From Corylus avellana (taxonomy: Eukaryota; Streptophyta; Magnoliopsida; Fagales; Betulaceae): a DNA stretch of 64,000 bases. Position 1 is the first letter of the stretch. Every line of letters starts with the position of its first letter. Position numbers and translations under genes: made by a program. The notes under the pieces are model-generated. The model did no database searches and was not told the origin of the DNA. It was given only the letters and a program-made list of their open reading frames with translations. Positions 33,543 to 47,356 of the stretch are shown piece by piece. The stretch spans positions 22,649,515-22,713,514 of the forward strand of contig NC_081543.1 of the NCBI RefSeq assembly GCF_901000735.1. The letters run 5' to 3'.

Positions 33543-34786
33543 TGTAACACTCAAGAAGTTTATTAAGATGATTAAGAATACTTTGGTATAAATATTGGGT
33601 TTAAGTTAAAGCAAAAATATTCATAAAAGATATTTGATGTCTAATTTTATGTTCTTAGTTCAATTTGAGAAGTAGTTGGTTCAAACTAGGCTCTGATTTG
33701 CATTATAAATGATTTGTTATTCAAGATTTAATTAATTAGACTTAAAAGAAAAATGATATATATATTACACCTACTACACTATTACGTAAGCAATAGATAT
33801 ATATGTGTTATAATATATTGTACTATTACACCTACTACACTACACTCTGTATATATAATATTCTTACACTTGATTTATTGCATTATAATAATGAATTCTA
33901 GAACTTCTTGAAGGCTGAAAAGCGAAGTGCTCTTCTGTAAAAATTTCAATTCAGTACCAAAACTTTTATCTATAAATAGCCCACGACATACCTGAATTTT
34001 CATTCAGAAATTCCCCCGTTCTTCTCTCATGTTCTAAGCGTTTCTAAATAGTGAGAAATATATATAATAGTAATAAGCTTTGGAGCTATTTCAAGTGGGA
34101 GTGCCAAGTATAATTTTTTTATCCTTAGTTTATGTCAATTTTAGTTATTAAAATTTAATTTATATCGTTATGATGTCTAAATTGCTCGGAAAAGTGTGAT
34201 TGAATATCTCAAAAAATGATATTATATTTAATCATCATTTTAAATATTACAAATGTATCGTTGTGCTACCTAAATCTTATTAGGTATTTTACAATAGCAC
34301 CGTTGTGATGCCCAAGTAATGCTAGGAATTTTTATTAAATATTACACTAATGCCATAGTAATGCCCATATGAAAATACGAAAAAAATGCTATATAGTCGT
34401 TATGATGCCCAAATAGTATTAAGATATTTAAATATGTCATTATGATCCCCAATTGATACCAAGATATTGTAAATATGTCGTGACCAAATTTTTAGGATAA
34501 GGACAAAGCATGAAAATAATGTTTCTTGAGGTATTTTAAGGATCCTAGGATTTAAAGTGAGGTTTAGGAATAAAATAAAATAGGTAAGTTCAAACCTATT
34601 GACCATGCATTATTTTATAAAAGCATGTTAAGTATATTTTGTTGAGCCCAGCTATTTTAATTACACGCATGAATATATTTTGAAATGTTTTACATATGTG
34701 TTAAATGAAATTCAAAGGAAATGATTTATGAAAAAGAGTTGAGTTTTGGAAGGAAAACGATATTTGCGAAAAGAATGATGATAACA
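33543..34786 (+). mobile_element. LTR fragment related to the LTR at 49670
   Basis: TGTAACACTCAAG begins it. From about 34580 to 34786 it is similar to 50670-50890 (GGTAAGTTCAAACYTA, TTTTGAAATGWTTTACATATG). A TATAAATAGCCC at 33970-33982 may be the promoter. The 3' part is lost at the foldback that begins near 34790. Confidence 0.5.
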
Positions 34787-34789
34787 AAA

Positions 34790-35442
34790 AAAAAATGACC
34801 CCCACAATGTACACCTTAACAAAAAAATCCATCCGTTTATTTTGGCCGTCACTTTGGACGGAAACCAAGTCATGTGCATGGCACGTGACACTTTTAAACC
34901 AAAAAGTTTAAAAGTGCCCTTGGGAGTAAATTGTAAACATAAACTACTTTGGGAGGGTAAAGTGCAAACATAAATTACTTTAGGGGGTAAAGTGTAAACA
35001 TAATTTTTTTTTTTTTAATTTTTTTTAAAAAATAAATAAATAAAAAAACTAAACTAAACTAAACTAAAACAAAAAACTCGGGTTAATTATCTTTTTAGTA
35101 CCAAGGTCCTCAGCTTCTTTTTTTTTTTTTTTTTTTTTTTTTCCCACATATATTACAAATCGTATAACAGATGGTACATGGCTTATGAGAAAAGACCAAC
35201 TTAGTACGTACTTCTGTCACATTCTATTAGCCCAAACTAACGGACTATCACGTGTCACCCCAAAAGAATGCCACATGTCCTAAAAAAATAAAAAAAAAAT
35301 TAAAAAAGATAAACCCTAAAAACAAAATTGAAAAAATTATAGGGGTGGCCAGGCCACCCCTAGACTCAGCCACCCCTAATAGCCAAAATAGGGTGGCCCA
35401 ACCACCCTATAATTTGTTTTCAATTTTTTAAGGACATGTGGC

Positions 35443-35498
<56 letters not shown>

Positions 35499-36020
35499 TA
35501 ATTTATTTTTGTTAAGGACATGTGGCATTTTGGGGGGTGACACATGGCAGTCCGTTAGTTTAGGCTAACAGAATGTGACAGAGATATCAAGTTGGTCTTT
35601 CCCATAACTCAGGTACCATCTGTGATACGATTTGTAACCTAAGTGAGAGAAAATAAAAAAAAAAGTGAGAACCTTGGTACTAAAAGGGTAATTAACCCCG
35701 AGTTTTTTTTGTTTTAGTTTAGTTTAGTTATTTATTTATATATTTTTTAAATAAGCTTTAAAAAAAAGTTATTTATTTATTTATTTATTTTATGTTTACA
35801 CTTTACTCCTGATGGTATTTTCAAACTTTTTGGTTGAAAAATGTCACGTGCCACGTGCCACGCACGTGACTTGGTTTCCGTGCAAAGTGATTGCTAAAAT
35901 AAACTGATGGGTTTTTTGTTAACGTGTTAAAAATTGTAGGAGTCATGCGTCACTTTTTAAACATTGGACGTCAAAACACAAATGAGTGTATACTTCATGG
36001 GGGTAAAGTGTATTTTCCAC
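34790..36020. mobile_element. Large foldback element with nested inverted pairs
   Basis: Complementary blocks pair outward in: GGAAACCAAGTCATGTGC (34860) with GCACGTGACTTGGTTTCC (35864); GGTTAATTATCTTTTTAGTA (35083) with TACTAAAAGGGTAATTAACC (35678); GTCACATTCTATTAG with CTAACAGAATGTGAC. The core is GGGGTGGCCAGGCCACCCC near 35342, and an (AT)n run lies at 35446-35490. No coding potential. Confidence 0.6.
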
Positions 36021-36097
36021 AAAAATGTTATTAAAAAAAAAAAAAAAGTGACCCACACTAGGTCACCTTGGAACCACGGAGGGTCTCGGCTAGAGAC

Positions 36098-37116
36098 TAT
36101 AATGCCCCTAAAACTGGCCTTAACCATTTTAGTAGGGTTACTAGCAATTCCTCAAATCTAGTTAATTGGTAACTAACTGAAGGGATATCAAACATACTCA
36201 AAGTAATTATAATGGAAGGTGAAAATGATAGATCTTAGATATTTAAAACAAGTCATCATGCATGCATATGCTATCATCCATCACAGGCTGTGAGCTACTA
36301 ATTGAAATACAATTATTCAATATGGTATAAGTACAATAGTCCTAAACTTCTTTTCTTTAAAAGCCCTGTTAAAATAGATAATTTGACAAGCCGCATGTTT
36401 GAGATTGTGTTTGAAAAATAGAGCTTTTAAGTCAAAAAGACGCTTTTTGGCAAAAGCCTCATTTTAAAGATTTTACCAAAAGTGCGTTTCGGTCATTTGT
36501 AGGCTTTTTGAACCCTTAAAAGTGCATCAAATTGCTTTTTACCAAATGGGTACTTTTTTTTTAAAATTTTTTTTATTTAAAAGGACTTTTTGAGTGTTAG
36601 ACACACTTTTAGGCTCCTCAAACACACACCAAAACAGGCCTTTAGGTGTAATCCCAACGACAATCGCTTATACGTTTTAATGCAGAAAACTAATGTGTTA
36701 ATAGGTCAGAACTATCATACATGGTTTACTCGAGATATTATCCCTTCTCAGCAGGGTTGGCACTGTCTCGAGGGACTTCTAATACAATGTCGGTGCCCTG
36801 GCCATTGTACGCTACCATTTATAACACTAGTAGCCCGACCGAGTCCGACTTTTGGGTGGTCCATGTTACTAATGACATCTTGTAGTGATTCGCCAATCAA
36901 ATATGGCTGCGCCGGTCACAAAACAACCATTGGATCCAAGGCGCATGTAATACACATACATTTAACTATATAATCAAGTATATACAGTAAGCCTATAGCC
37001 ATTATACTGCACAAATCGGTGTACCATGTCATACAATGCATCTTTATTAATACGCTATTAAGGCATTTGCCAAGTTGCATGAAAAGTAATTATGCTCATA
37101 CATACGGGTGCTCAAT
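36098..37116 (-). mobile_element. Long TGTAACACCCC-family LTR, first piece of a broken copy
   Basis: The start is mutated to TATAATGCCCC but aligns with the family. Its continuation is broken up by later insertions and resumes at 46053-46072, 47357-47841, 49262-49669 and 52336-about 52470. A MITE-like foldback (36396-36637, TGTTTGAGATTGTG to CAAACACACACC) interrupts this piece. Confidence 0.6.
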
Positions 37117-37586
37117 TGCAAATTAGATATTTGTGTAGCGGAAGGAATCGAATTCTTATGCCAAGATCCTTTACGAAGAACATGTGAAGAATAGTTATTA
37201 TTTAAAATTAAATTTCAAGAACGAAGAACTCTTACTTGGATATCAACGGCCACTCCTAGCTTTGGGAAAAAATCATTTTGCTTCTCCAAGAACATGTTCT
37301 TTCTTGTTTAAGAACACGAAAAACAATTTCTTCTTTTTCATGAACATGAAGAACAAGTTATTCTTTCTTCAAGAACACGACAGATCTCAGGGATGTAGAC
37401 ACCTCTAGATCTTCTCACCAATGACTGATAATACTCAAGAGAGTGTGAGCTCTTACTTGGCACTTTAAATCTTAAACTTTTGTTCTTTGTGAGTTAACAC
37501 AAAAAACTATTAATTCTTAGAGAGTTTCTGAGAATTAACTATCAAGAGAACTTGATAGAATTAATTGAGTGATCTGAGAGCCTAGG

Positions 37587-40500
37587 TGTAACGCACCGAA
37601 AATTAATTAACTGGTAATTAACTCAACGGTTTGTCTCCCAGCCTTATCCCTCGCGGGTGTTGTGCAAAAATCTACCTAAATTAATAGGTAAATAATTGTA
37701 CGTTTTAACTCGCAAGTGCACAAGATCAAAACAATAGTATAGTGCAGCAAGTACGAGGTCGAACACACAGATATTGTGATTTTGTTTAGAATTAATTAAA
37801 AATATCAATTTGTCACTGAATTGATATTGTGAAAAAAAAAAAAAGATATAAAGATAAAATAAAGGTAAAGGCAGGGCTTTGATATCCACCACTAATTATA
37901 CTTAATTAATATAACAATATGCCAATGATCTAATCATATTATGAATACCTAATGTTTGCCAACCTAAGGGCATGGGTGTATACTCCTTAAGCTATTGATT
38001 TCCCTAAGCAACAAGTTAGGCATGGGTGTATACTCTAACTCTTTTCTTTCCTAAAGGATCTAGTATGGTATATACTAAGTTGTTCTTTAGAAAATCATAT
38101 ATTCTATGGAAATCGACAAACACATGAGGCCTAGGGCATGGATGTATACTCCCGGTTCCCCATGTTGATTAACCCAAGAATCGCGGTGTGGATTCTTTTG
38201 TTACTTATGTTAAACCCAGGACTCGGTCATCCAAATTGATTTAACTAACTAGTCCATACCACATGCATATAATGGCCAGTCACATCCATATGAGGAATTC
38301 ATGAAAATAGGAATTAATCAAGTTAAGCAACACAATACGATTATCACAAAGGCGCCAATATTGAATATTAAATAAACATAATTAGGGCTTCAATCTAGCC
38401 CTCCTTAAGAGTTAGTAACACATAATTAAAATAAAAAGAAAAGAGAAGGGAAAGAAAGAACCGAAAACCGCTCCTAGAAGTAGCCTCCAATCCTCTCCCA
38501 AAGTTGTGCCTCTTCTAAGGATTTTTGGATGATTTAAATTGTGAGGCTTAGGGGTCTATTTATAGAGCTTAGGAGAGTCCTAGAAGCCCTAGTAATCCTA
38601 GGAAATTCGGAGTTTTAAGTCCAAGTCCAATTAGGATAAGAAAACCTAAGTCCAAATCGGACTAGGATTCGCCCAAGATTGCGGTCTTAACTTGCGGCGC
38701 GATTTTGGCCTTGCGACGCTCCGAATTAGGGAAATACTATTTCACAATGATTTGTAGCATTTTGAGTTAGCTTTTCAGTACCGCTTGAATCAACTCAATC
38801 GGATATCTGAGCTGAATGGTATGGTCAAAATACCGAGACGTGTTCAGAATCCAATTTTGCATCCAATCCGATTTGACTTCAATGTGAGAAATTCCGAATT
38901 GATCATTTCCTTTATTTGATTAAACTTAACCATGATGGGTTAAGCTTAACCATATCTTCAAGGTTTTCCCAATTTGCCCTTTAAGCTTGGAATTTGTCCA
39001 AAAACGCTTCTTTTCTTCCAAAAGCCTGTAAAAACATCAAAAACACAAAAAGGAAGTAAAATGGCATAATTAACCAAAACCAAAAGATTAAAACATGCAA
39101 GTTAAGGGCTGAAAATATGAATATTTTAGCACTTATCAGCGGGACACGACTAAGGGACCTCTACTTCTCGAAAAGAGAAGATACTAATCAGCGGAAAGTA
39201 TTTAAGTTCTATAAACATTAATCATTACAAGTAGAGCATCTACTAAGGAACATAAAAGTAGATAAAATCACACTATACAAGTCATCTTTACAAGGGATTC
39301 ATGCTATACCTTAGTATGCAAGCATGCATCAAAGCTCTTAAGCCTACAGCATAATGCAACGTACTAATTACCATGAGTACCCGCCCAAGCTTGCAATATG
39401 TCCTCAAGCATCTCTCGGGTCGAATCCTCCACAATAACCGGATGCTTTGCGGTATCCATCTCTGCTAAACTATCGATAACCGCATAGTTGTACATATGGA
39501 GGAAAAAAGGAAAATAATACAAGGGTAAGTCCGACAACTTAGTGAGTATAAATGCACATGACGTACACGTCATTAAATGGTGAACTCAATTGTTTATAAA
39601 GCACATGAAATATTATGAGACGACAGTTTATCATTGATGTGATATACATATAATATATGCTTATAATCATGAGTAATAGTAATATAAATAGTTCAACCGC
39701 ATGGTCTACCCGAGATATTACCTCTTCTCAGCAGGGTTGGCGCTGTCTCGAGGGACTTATAATACAATATCAGTGCCTCGGATATTGTACGCTACCCTCC
39801 ATAACATTAGTGGCACGACCGAGTCTGACCTTGGGTGGCCCACACCACTAATGACCTACATCTTGTAGTGACCATCCATTAGGGAATGGTTGCGCCTGGT
39901 CACAAAACCATTGGATTCAAAGCCCCCACACACACACATTTGACCATAAAGTTAACCTGTATAGTAAGCCCATGGTCATTATCCGGCACGTATTAGTGTA
40001 CCATGTCATACGATGCAATTAATCTTATCAGTCTTTTACATGCATAGTTTTATAAGTCTCATCATTATCTTGTTAATCAACATACGTTTTCGTAAAAGAG
40101 AGTTTACAGTAGTTCTAAACTGTATTTCATGAGAGTTGCAAAATATGCATGTTTGATATATATATAAAATAGACGTGCAATGCGGAAAAAGTAACAACAT
40201 GCATCCATGTGAGTTTGTACTCACCTAGGTCGTAAGGCTCCTCCATAAAATTCCCTTGAGGCTCCATAACCTCGAAGACTGAGAAAAGACCTATCATTAG
40301 TTCTAAATCTAACTAAAACGAACCTAGAACATGAAAACAGAGGCTATCAGATGACTGGCCAAAGTGACGTTCTCTGGAATGCTTTTGACCGTACATTTGG
40401 GTCCGTGGCTGTACATCCACCCATAAGGCTCATACGTCTGGTCTCGTGGCCATACATTTGCCCAGAAGGTTTAGGTAGAACCTCATTTGGTTCAACAGTC

Positions 40501-41150
40501 CTCCTATCCTCCCAAACTGGTTTTAAAGCTACCAAAAGGATTCCTAGGACCTCCTATCTAAAAACAACACGTCCATGCAAAAGGAAATATGCTTAACAAG
40601 AATTAAACGTTAACCCATGCAACAAACTAATTAGAAGCTACAAACTACCAACTGAGCTAACTATGAAAAGCACTTAAATAACATAATGACTAAGGAACAA
40701 ACTAAATTTAGAAGATTACCTCCTTGAAGCAAAACTTCACAAAATCACTCAAGCAGGGTTTCTAGAGGGCAACAAGGGCAGAATGAGGCTTAAGGGTCGA
40801 GTAGAGAGGGGTATTTATAGGTGAGAAAAAGCAGAGGGTGCTACCAACTATTCTGAAAAGTAGCGGACGTTTGGTACTATTGGGATGTACGTTTGTGTAC
40901 TATTTGCAGAGTACGTCCGGTGGTCCCCCAGCATACGTCCTCACTTAAAGACAAGAGCGTACGTACGATGGTCCCTCTATGTATGTCCTTACTAAAAACA
41001 AGAGCGTACGTATGGTGGTCCCTAGCCGTACGTCCGATCAGAAAGTTTGAAATTTTCAAAATGTCCTTCCAGCTATTCCTAGTGACCCAAAGTCTAAATT
41101 AACCCTCTAACTAAGCTACCTAAGCTTAGTTAATTATTTGGGTCAGTACA
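37587..41150 (-). mobile_element. Long LTR, exact TSD CTAGG, holding solo LTR B
   Basis: It runs TGTAACGCACCG to GGGTCAGTACA, with CTAGG at 37582-37586 and 41151-41155. Without the nested LTR it is about 2.08 kb, the family length. TATTTATA near 40811 reads TATAAATA on the minus strand. No pol is present, so it is probably a solo LTR. Confidence 0.8.
37658..39138 (-). mobile_element. Solo LTR, family S (copy B), exact TSD GCGGG
   Basis: 1481 bp, TGTTGTGCAAAAATC to TTTTAGCACTTATCA, with GCGGG at 37653-37657 and 39139-39143. TCTATTTATA at 38555-38564 is TATAAATAGA on the minus strand. Confidence 0.88.
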
Positions 41151-42202
41151 CTAGGCTCTTCTCTATTTATAGGCTTAGCAGGGAATTAGATATTTAGATT
41201 TAAGCAATGTGGTACAAATGAGTAGTTCTAATTCCCTTAGAATTAGAAAAGAGCAATTCTAGTGCTACTAGGACAAGGTGGATAGCTAGGGGTTAAAACC
41301 CTAGCCTCCACTCCTTTTGTTCCTAACGCATTGGCCAGGGAATTATTTCCCTGGCCCATATGTCCACCTTATGGCCTTTTGGGCTTGGGTTTTTACTCCA
41401 AGTCCCAATGCTTTTATTCAACTGTAGTGCAAATGGCTCAGAAAATATATTTCCTTGGCCTAATGTATTCCACTATGCTCATTGGGCCTATAGGTTTTAT
41501 CTCAATCCCAATTTCAGCATATCTCTCTAGCCCATGTTTTAAATAAATAAAACACTTAGCCCAATAAATAAGAAATCCTTATTATGGTTAAATAACATCA
41601 GCTTGGTGAGGAACCTAAAGGAAAAAAATATTATTGGCTTAAATATGTTCGTAACCATGTCTCTTTGACATTTATTACGCAACAATATTTTAATTACAAT
41701 TAATTTCATTAAATAATTGTGATTGAACTCCAATAAATATTTTTGATTAAACAATTAATCCCTTTGACTTTACTTAATATTGACTTATGATTCCTCCATG
41801 AAATATTTCGTAACAGAATTAAGGCTAAGGATACTGCCATTTAATTCTCTATCTCTTTATCCTTGAGTCACTGATTTTACGTTATTTTCATACATGTGAA
41901 AAGCACATGTATATATTTTGGTATGCCAACCAAAATGCCCCGGTAGGAGACTCGAAGAATAATAACCATAAAATTTATCTCAAGAGAAAATTTCTTATCT
42001 CTTTGTTCACTGACAAAAGATTTGGATTCCTTCTTGAAGTCGGTGTTCTCACAATGTTAGATGTGATTACCCAATGTATAGATTATTGTTGATTGATAAT
42101 AGGTCTCATCTTAGATACATTAAAGTAATCAACACTTCACATTTGAATTCACGAACTTCTCAGGCTTTAGAATCAAAGTTTAAGTAGTCTGTAAGGAGTT
42201 AT

Positions 42203-45200
42203 TGTAACACTCCCAAATCTGGCCTTGGCCAAATTGGTAGGGTTATTAGCAGTTACCCCAGTTTAACTAACTGGTAGCTAAATGAGGAACCGTCCCTCTA
42301 AGCATCATCAGAGTTGATGCATAGGAAGGTGAAATAAATCTGAGAAGTTTAACAGTCATAAAGGGAGTATATATTAACCTCAAACGTAAACATGGAGCAA
42401 CTAGTAGAAATAGTAAGATGATCAAACATGGTAACAATATGAAGATCTTAATCTTATGCAAAATCCGTGGTGGCAACCTTGCCACTTGACTGTTTCTAAC
42501 GAAAAACTTCCTACAAGATGTAATAACCGCGTAAGTCTAATGACTTAGTAAGAAACCTCACAATTGGGTACGACATGAGCTAGTTTATAGAATTAAATGT
42601 GCACTTTGATAAAGATTTGTAAGAGGTGTCGTCTTTGTTAATACACATTGTTTCGTTGATAAAAGATTGTGTACTTTTAGCGACAATCGCCTAAGTATTT
42701 TAATGCAGAAAACTAATGCTTTTATAGGACATAACTATCATATATGGTCTACCTGAGATATTATCCTTTCTCAGCAGGGTTGGCGTTGTCCCGAGGGACC
42801 TGTAATACAATGCTGATTCCCCGACCAATGTATACTACCGTCCATAACACTAGCAGCCCGACCGAGTCTGACCTTGTGTGGCCCACACTAATGATGTACG
42901 TCCTGTAGTGACCCGCTTGTTAAGGCTGCACCGGTTACAAAATAACCATTGGATCTAAGGCCGATATATCACATCCATACACGTTTGACCATAGAATCAA
43001 GTCTATATAGTAAGCCCATGGCCATTATACCTCACGTATTGGTGTACCATGTCATATAATGCATCTTATCAACCAGTTATTAAAGCAGTTACCAAGTTAT
43101 ACAAAAATGTAGACATGCTCAAATCTTACGCATGCTCAATTAGCTAACATATCGTACATTTTAAGGAAAGTGTTCGTAAGTGTTTACTTATCTCGTGCAC
43201 TCGCTCGAGTCCTCTGACATCACAAATCCTTGCTATAACGAAATATGACCAATCGATAACCAGTACTAGAAAACTCGTACAAGGTTCCATTTAATTTAAA
43301 GGGCTCCTACAAACCCTAGTATCACATATTTGAGGCTAAAGGCGATTGCCTTGCTCTCTGGGTGAGCGTGCGCACTCGAGGGTGAGCGTTCGACCAGGGA
43401 GTTAAGACTCTTGGCCAGAAACTCAAACTGTGTTTTAGGCTGCTATCTTGAACTATGGGCTGGTACATCTCACCCTAGGCTCTAAATGGACACATTCAGG
43501 TACAAAACATACTATCATGCAAACTTTAAAGAAAGCAAAGGTGGTTGAAAGCTTTTCAAAATCATTCTTCGTTTTGTAAGAAAATGGGTGCAAGGGTTTG
43601 CCAAAGCATCCTTAAAATGTGTAATACTAAGAAAGCCGTAATAGCAACATGAAGAGTAAGAAATGAACTAAAGATTACATTGATGATGGCAAAACTCCAC
43701 CAAGGCTCCCTCCTTCTTTCTCCAAATCACTCTTCACTCTAGGGTTAGGGTTTCTTGTTGTAAGAAGAGGTTGAAGTCGAAGGGCAAGCTTTATATAGGG
43801 GCTTGGGGCGTGCTTTGGTTTGGAAAGGTGGAGAATGGGTTAAAATTGCGTTTTAGAAATTGTTAAGTGCTGAAATATTCATATTTTAGCCTTTAAACTT
43901 ATGTGTGTTAATTCTTTAGTATGGTTAATTTATGCTATTTTAGTTCCTTTATGTGTTTTCCATGCTTTTGCAGGCTTTTGGAAGAGAAGGAAGTAAATCT
44001 GGAAAATTTGGGCTTAAAGAGAGAATTTGGAAAAAGTTGGAGTTCCTGGCAGTGCGATTGATCGCAGGGAACCTACGTTGGAGCGCACTACAAGAGAAGA
44101 CAAGCAGCGAGTGCAGCCATGTGTGATCGTGCGTGCACAAAAAGAGTCTCGATCGTAGATGTGTGATCGAGCGCACACGGGTTGCGATCGAGCACACCTG
44201 TGCGCTAGAGAAACATTAGAGGCAGCCAGACTCTCCCTTTCCTTCCAAATTAGGGTTTTTCTTGTCCTTGCTGTACAAGGACTTAAACCTATGAATTTTC
44301 TGGGTTTACTAGTGTGTCAAGGACTTCTAAAGGCCTATAAATAGACCTCTTAGCTTCTAGGAATAAGGGGGAGAAAAGAGGCACAAGCTCTGGAAAGGAA
44401 CTGAAGGCTAGATCAAGAGGAGTTTGGGTTTTTTCTTCTCTTCCACCTTTTATTTTTGTTATGTAGTTTATATTTTAGTTAGAGCTAGATTGAAGCCCTA
44501 ATCATGTCTATTTTTGATTTCAATATTGGTGCCTTTGCTACAATTATATTTTGGTGTATTTAAGTTGATTAATTCCTGCTATCTTGAATTCCTCATATGT
44601 GTTTCTCTGGCCAACATATGCATGTGGTATGGACTAGTTAATTAAATCAATTTGGATGATCGAGTCTTGAGTTTAATAAGAGTAACAAAATAAATCCACA
44701 CCGAGTTCTGAGGTTAATCAACATAGGGAATCGGGAGTAGACACCCATGCCCTAGGCCTTATGTGTTTGTCGATTTCCACTGATTTATGCTTTCTTAAAG
44801 AACAACTTAGTATACATCCATGCTAAATCTTTTAAGAAAGAAAAGAATTAGAGTAGACACCCATGCCTAATTCGTTGCTTAGGGAGATTAATAGCTTAAG
44901 GAGTAGACACCCATACCCTTAGATTGGTAAACATTAAATATACCGGTATGATTGGCACATTGGCATATTGTTATCTTAATTAGTCTGATTAGTGGTGTAT
45001 ATCAAAACCCTAATCCTTTTTAGTTTTAGTTTATCTTTTATTTGATTTCTTTATTTTAACTCAATCGTGACAATTGAGTTTTATCTACTAATTAAATAGG
45101 AAATTACTTCTAAACATAATTTACCAGTTCTCGTGGGAATGATCTTGTATTTGCCAGCTATACTATTGTTGGATCTTGTGCACTTGCGAGTAAAACGTAC

Positions 45201-45591
45201 CAAGTATTTGCCTATTAATTTAGATGGGTATTTGGCACAACAGAAATGTCAGCGAGCGCTCGGGTACTATTGCGCGAGCGTTTGGGTACTATTACATAAT
45301 GGATAAAAGGGCTCAGTCATACGTTTGGGTATTGCCCAATGGCTCTAAGACTAGTCAACGAGCGCTCATGGTGGCCCCCTAGTGCGAGTTCGCACTTAAG
45401 CCAAGAGCGTACGCTCAGGTGGTCCCCTAGCACGTTCGGCTAGCGAGGGTGGTTTTGGGTTTTTGCTTCAAAAAGTCTCAAGGAGTTGGGCTACTTGGAA
45501 AAGGTTTATGTCTTTTGGTTTAAAGTCTTGTTTTATGGAGACATTAGCTGTTTTAGTAGATTTAAAATGGGTGCTTTTTCAGGGTATTACA
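42203..45591 (-). mobile_element. Long TGTAACACTCC-family LTR holding solo LTR C
   Basis: It runs TGTAACACTCCC to CAGGGTATTACA, flanked by GTTAT (42198-42202) and GCTAT (45592-45596), a TSD with one mismatch. About 2.0 kb without the nested LTR. TTTATATA near 43790 may be the minus-strand promoter. Non-coding. Confidence 0.75.
43861..45242 (+). mobile_element. Solo LTR, family S (copy C), exact TSD GAAAT
   Basis: 1382 bp, TGTTAAGTGCTGAAATATTC to GTATTTGGCACAACA, with GAAAT at 43856-43860 and 45243-45247. TATAAATAGA lies at 44336-44345. CG-rich stretches such as TGCGATTGATCGCA and GATCGAGCGCACAC lie at 44050-44200. Confidence 0.9.
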
Positions 45592-46072
45592 GCTATTGTC
45601 TTTCCGTAATAGATGGTATCTTTATGAAAAGAAAATTTTGGGGTCCGTTCAGTCTCTTAGGATCTTAGTACACAATACATCAATCCCGAAGTTACCACTT
45701 CGCTTGATCAAGGTAGATTACCAAGATTGGATGTGTAACAGTCTTACTCAAAATGGAATGCCCAGTTCCATTTACTAATTGCGAACTTTATACATTTAAG
45801 GATACAAGGATTATGGACTAGTACCTTGTGTGATAACCATGTTACTCACACCCATAGCCATATTCAATGTAATCCTGAGACATTTTAACATGTATAACAA
45901 ATATGATGAACTTGGTAATAAGCATGTAAAAGACATTTTATGTGCTATATGCTCAATCATTTAATCAGTGAATATAACATATATTCATTACAAACATTTG
46001 AATGTCAACACATATATAAAATCATTGGAATTTAGGGCACAATTCCAATACTCAGTCATCTAACATATCGCA

Positions 46073-47356
46073 TGTTGTGAAAATTTTAATTACTCGCAAG
46101 TGCATGAATTGTTTGCAATAAAGGGTTACAAGTGCGAGGTCGATCCCACAAGGAATTGTGTTTTTGAAAAACAATTATGTCTAAATGAATCAAACCCTAA
46201 CCTAGTTCGAAAAGATGTGAGATTTTTTTTGTGAATATAAAATCAAAAGCATAAACAAAATAAAGTGAAATTAATCAATTAACGAAGCACTAAGGTTTCG
46301 GAATCCGCACTCACAAAGTCATAGCAACATATTCTCATGATCAATAATATTTCCAAAGTTCTCACAATAGAAATCTTAGGTATGTTTTACTTTTTGCTTC
46401 GAAGAATTAATCAAAACCATCCCATGTATCTATTCTTTGCACAAATCACAAAAGATATCCAATCTAAATTAAATCATCAAGTGTATCCGTAAATCACAAA
46501 AGATATCCAATTGAAATCAAATCATCAATTGTATCCGTAGAATAAATCACAAGGGATATCCAATTTTTTTGACAAAGAAAACCAAGCAATCAATTAAATG
46601 AAACTATCTTAAATCATCAAATGTATCCTTGAATCACAAATGATATCCAAGAATCATCCCACTTAATTGAATTAAGTAAAACAATAGGAAAATCAAACTC
46701 ATTAAATTGGAAAATATTACATCACATGAGAATAATGTTGCTAATCATAAGTGAGGCTTCATCCTCAACCTTAGTTGAGGGTTTAGCCTCTCATGGAATT
46801 GAAAGATAAAACAAGAGTAATTGAATCCATGGAGAATTGAGAAGCTTACAAATTAAAAACTCCAAAGTTGAGAACACCAAAAGCTAGGAAGACCCTAAAC
46901 TCTCTTCTCTCTACTTTGAAATTTCATACTCTACAGCCTCTACAATTTCCTCTAAAGTCTATTCTATTTATAGGGCTATGTATAGGGTTTTTAACCTAAA
47001 ATCAGCGCCAGGTCAGACGAGTGTACTCGATTGCACACTAGGTGCGCTCGATTGCACTTGAGCATGCAATTCCTCTCCTGCGGTGCAGCACTAGAGCGTT
47101 GCTTGCTTGGGCATAGGTGGGAGTGCGCTCAAGTGTGACCTTGCTAGGCTAGATGCGCTTGAGCGTAGGGCTGTGCGCTTGATCCCACTTCTGTTGATGG
47201 CTCTTTTTTTCAAACTTTGTATTTTTCACATTAAGACCGTAGTTTTCTCTTAGCAACCTGCAAAACACTAAAACTACAGAACTAGCACAAGACACAGCTA
47301 AAAGATTAGCAAATGTAAATTAGGATGCTCAAATATATAATATTTGGCACTCATCA
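46073..47356 (-). mobile_element. Solo LTR, family S (copy D), diverged TSD
   Basis: 1284 bp, TGTTGTGAAAATTTT to TTGGCACTCATCA. Flanks TCGCA and TAGTA match at 3 of 5 bases. TCTATTTATA at 46965-46974 is the conserved promoter on the minus strand. A direct repeat of AAATCACAAAAGATATCCAA units lies at 46440-46650. Confidence 0.78.

Larger units (their letters stand above)
37117..46052 (-). mobile_element. Unclassified LTR-like repeat in three pieces
   Basis: Pieces 37117-37586, 41156-42202 and 45597-46052 join into about 2 kb once two nested LTRs are removed. Their joins agree with the TSDs CTAGG and GTTAT/GCTAT. Flanks GCTCA/ACTCA suggest a 5-bp TSD. The middle piece resembles 12100-12300 in the opposite sense. 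Repeated GAACATG/AAGAAC stretches fill 37180-37380. No coding region. Confidence 0.5.

Noticed and set aside
46440..46650. CRISPR-like regular repeats (AAATCACAAAAGATATCCAA)
   Set aside because: Irregular spacing within a plant LTR; these are degenerate LTR-internal repeats.
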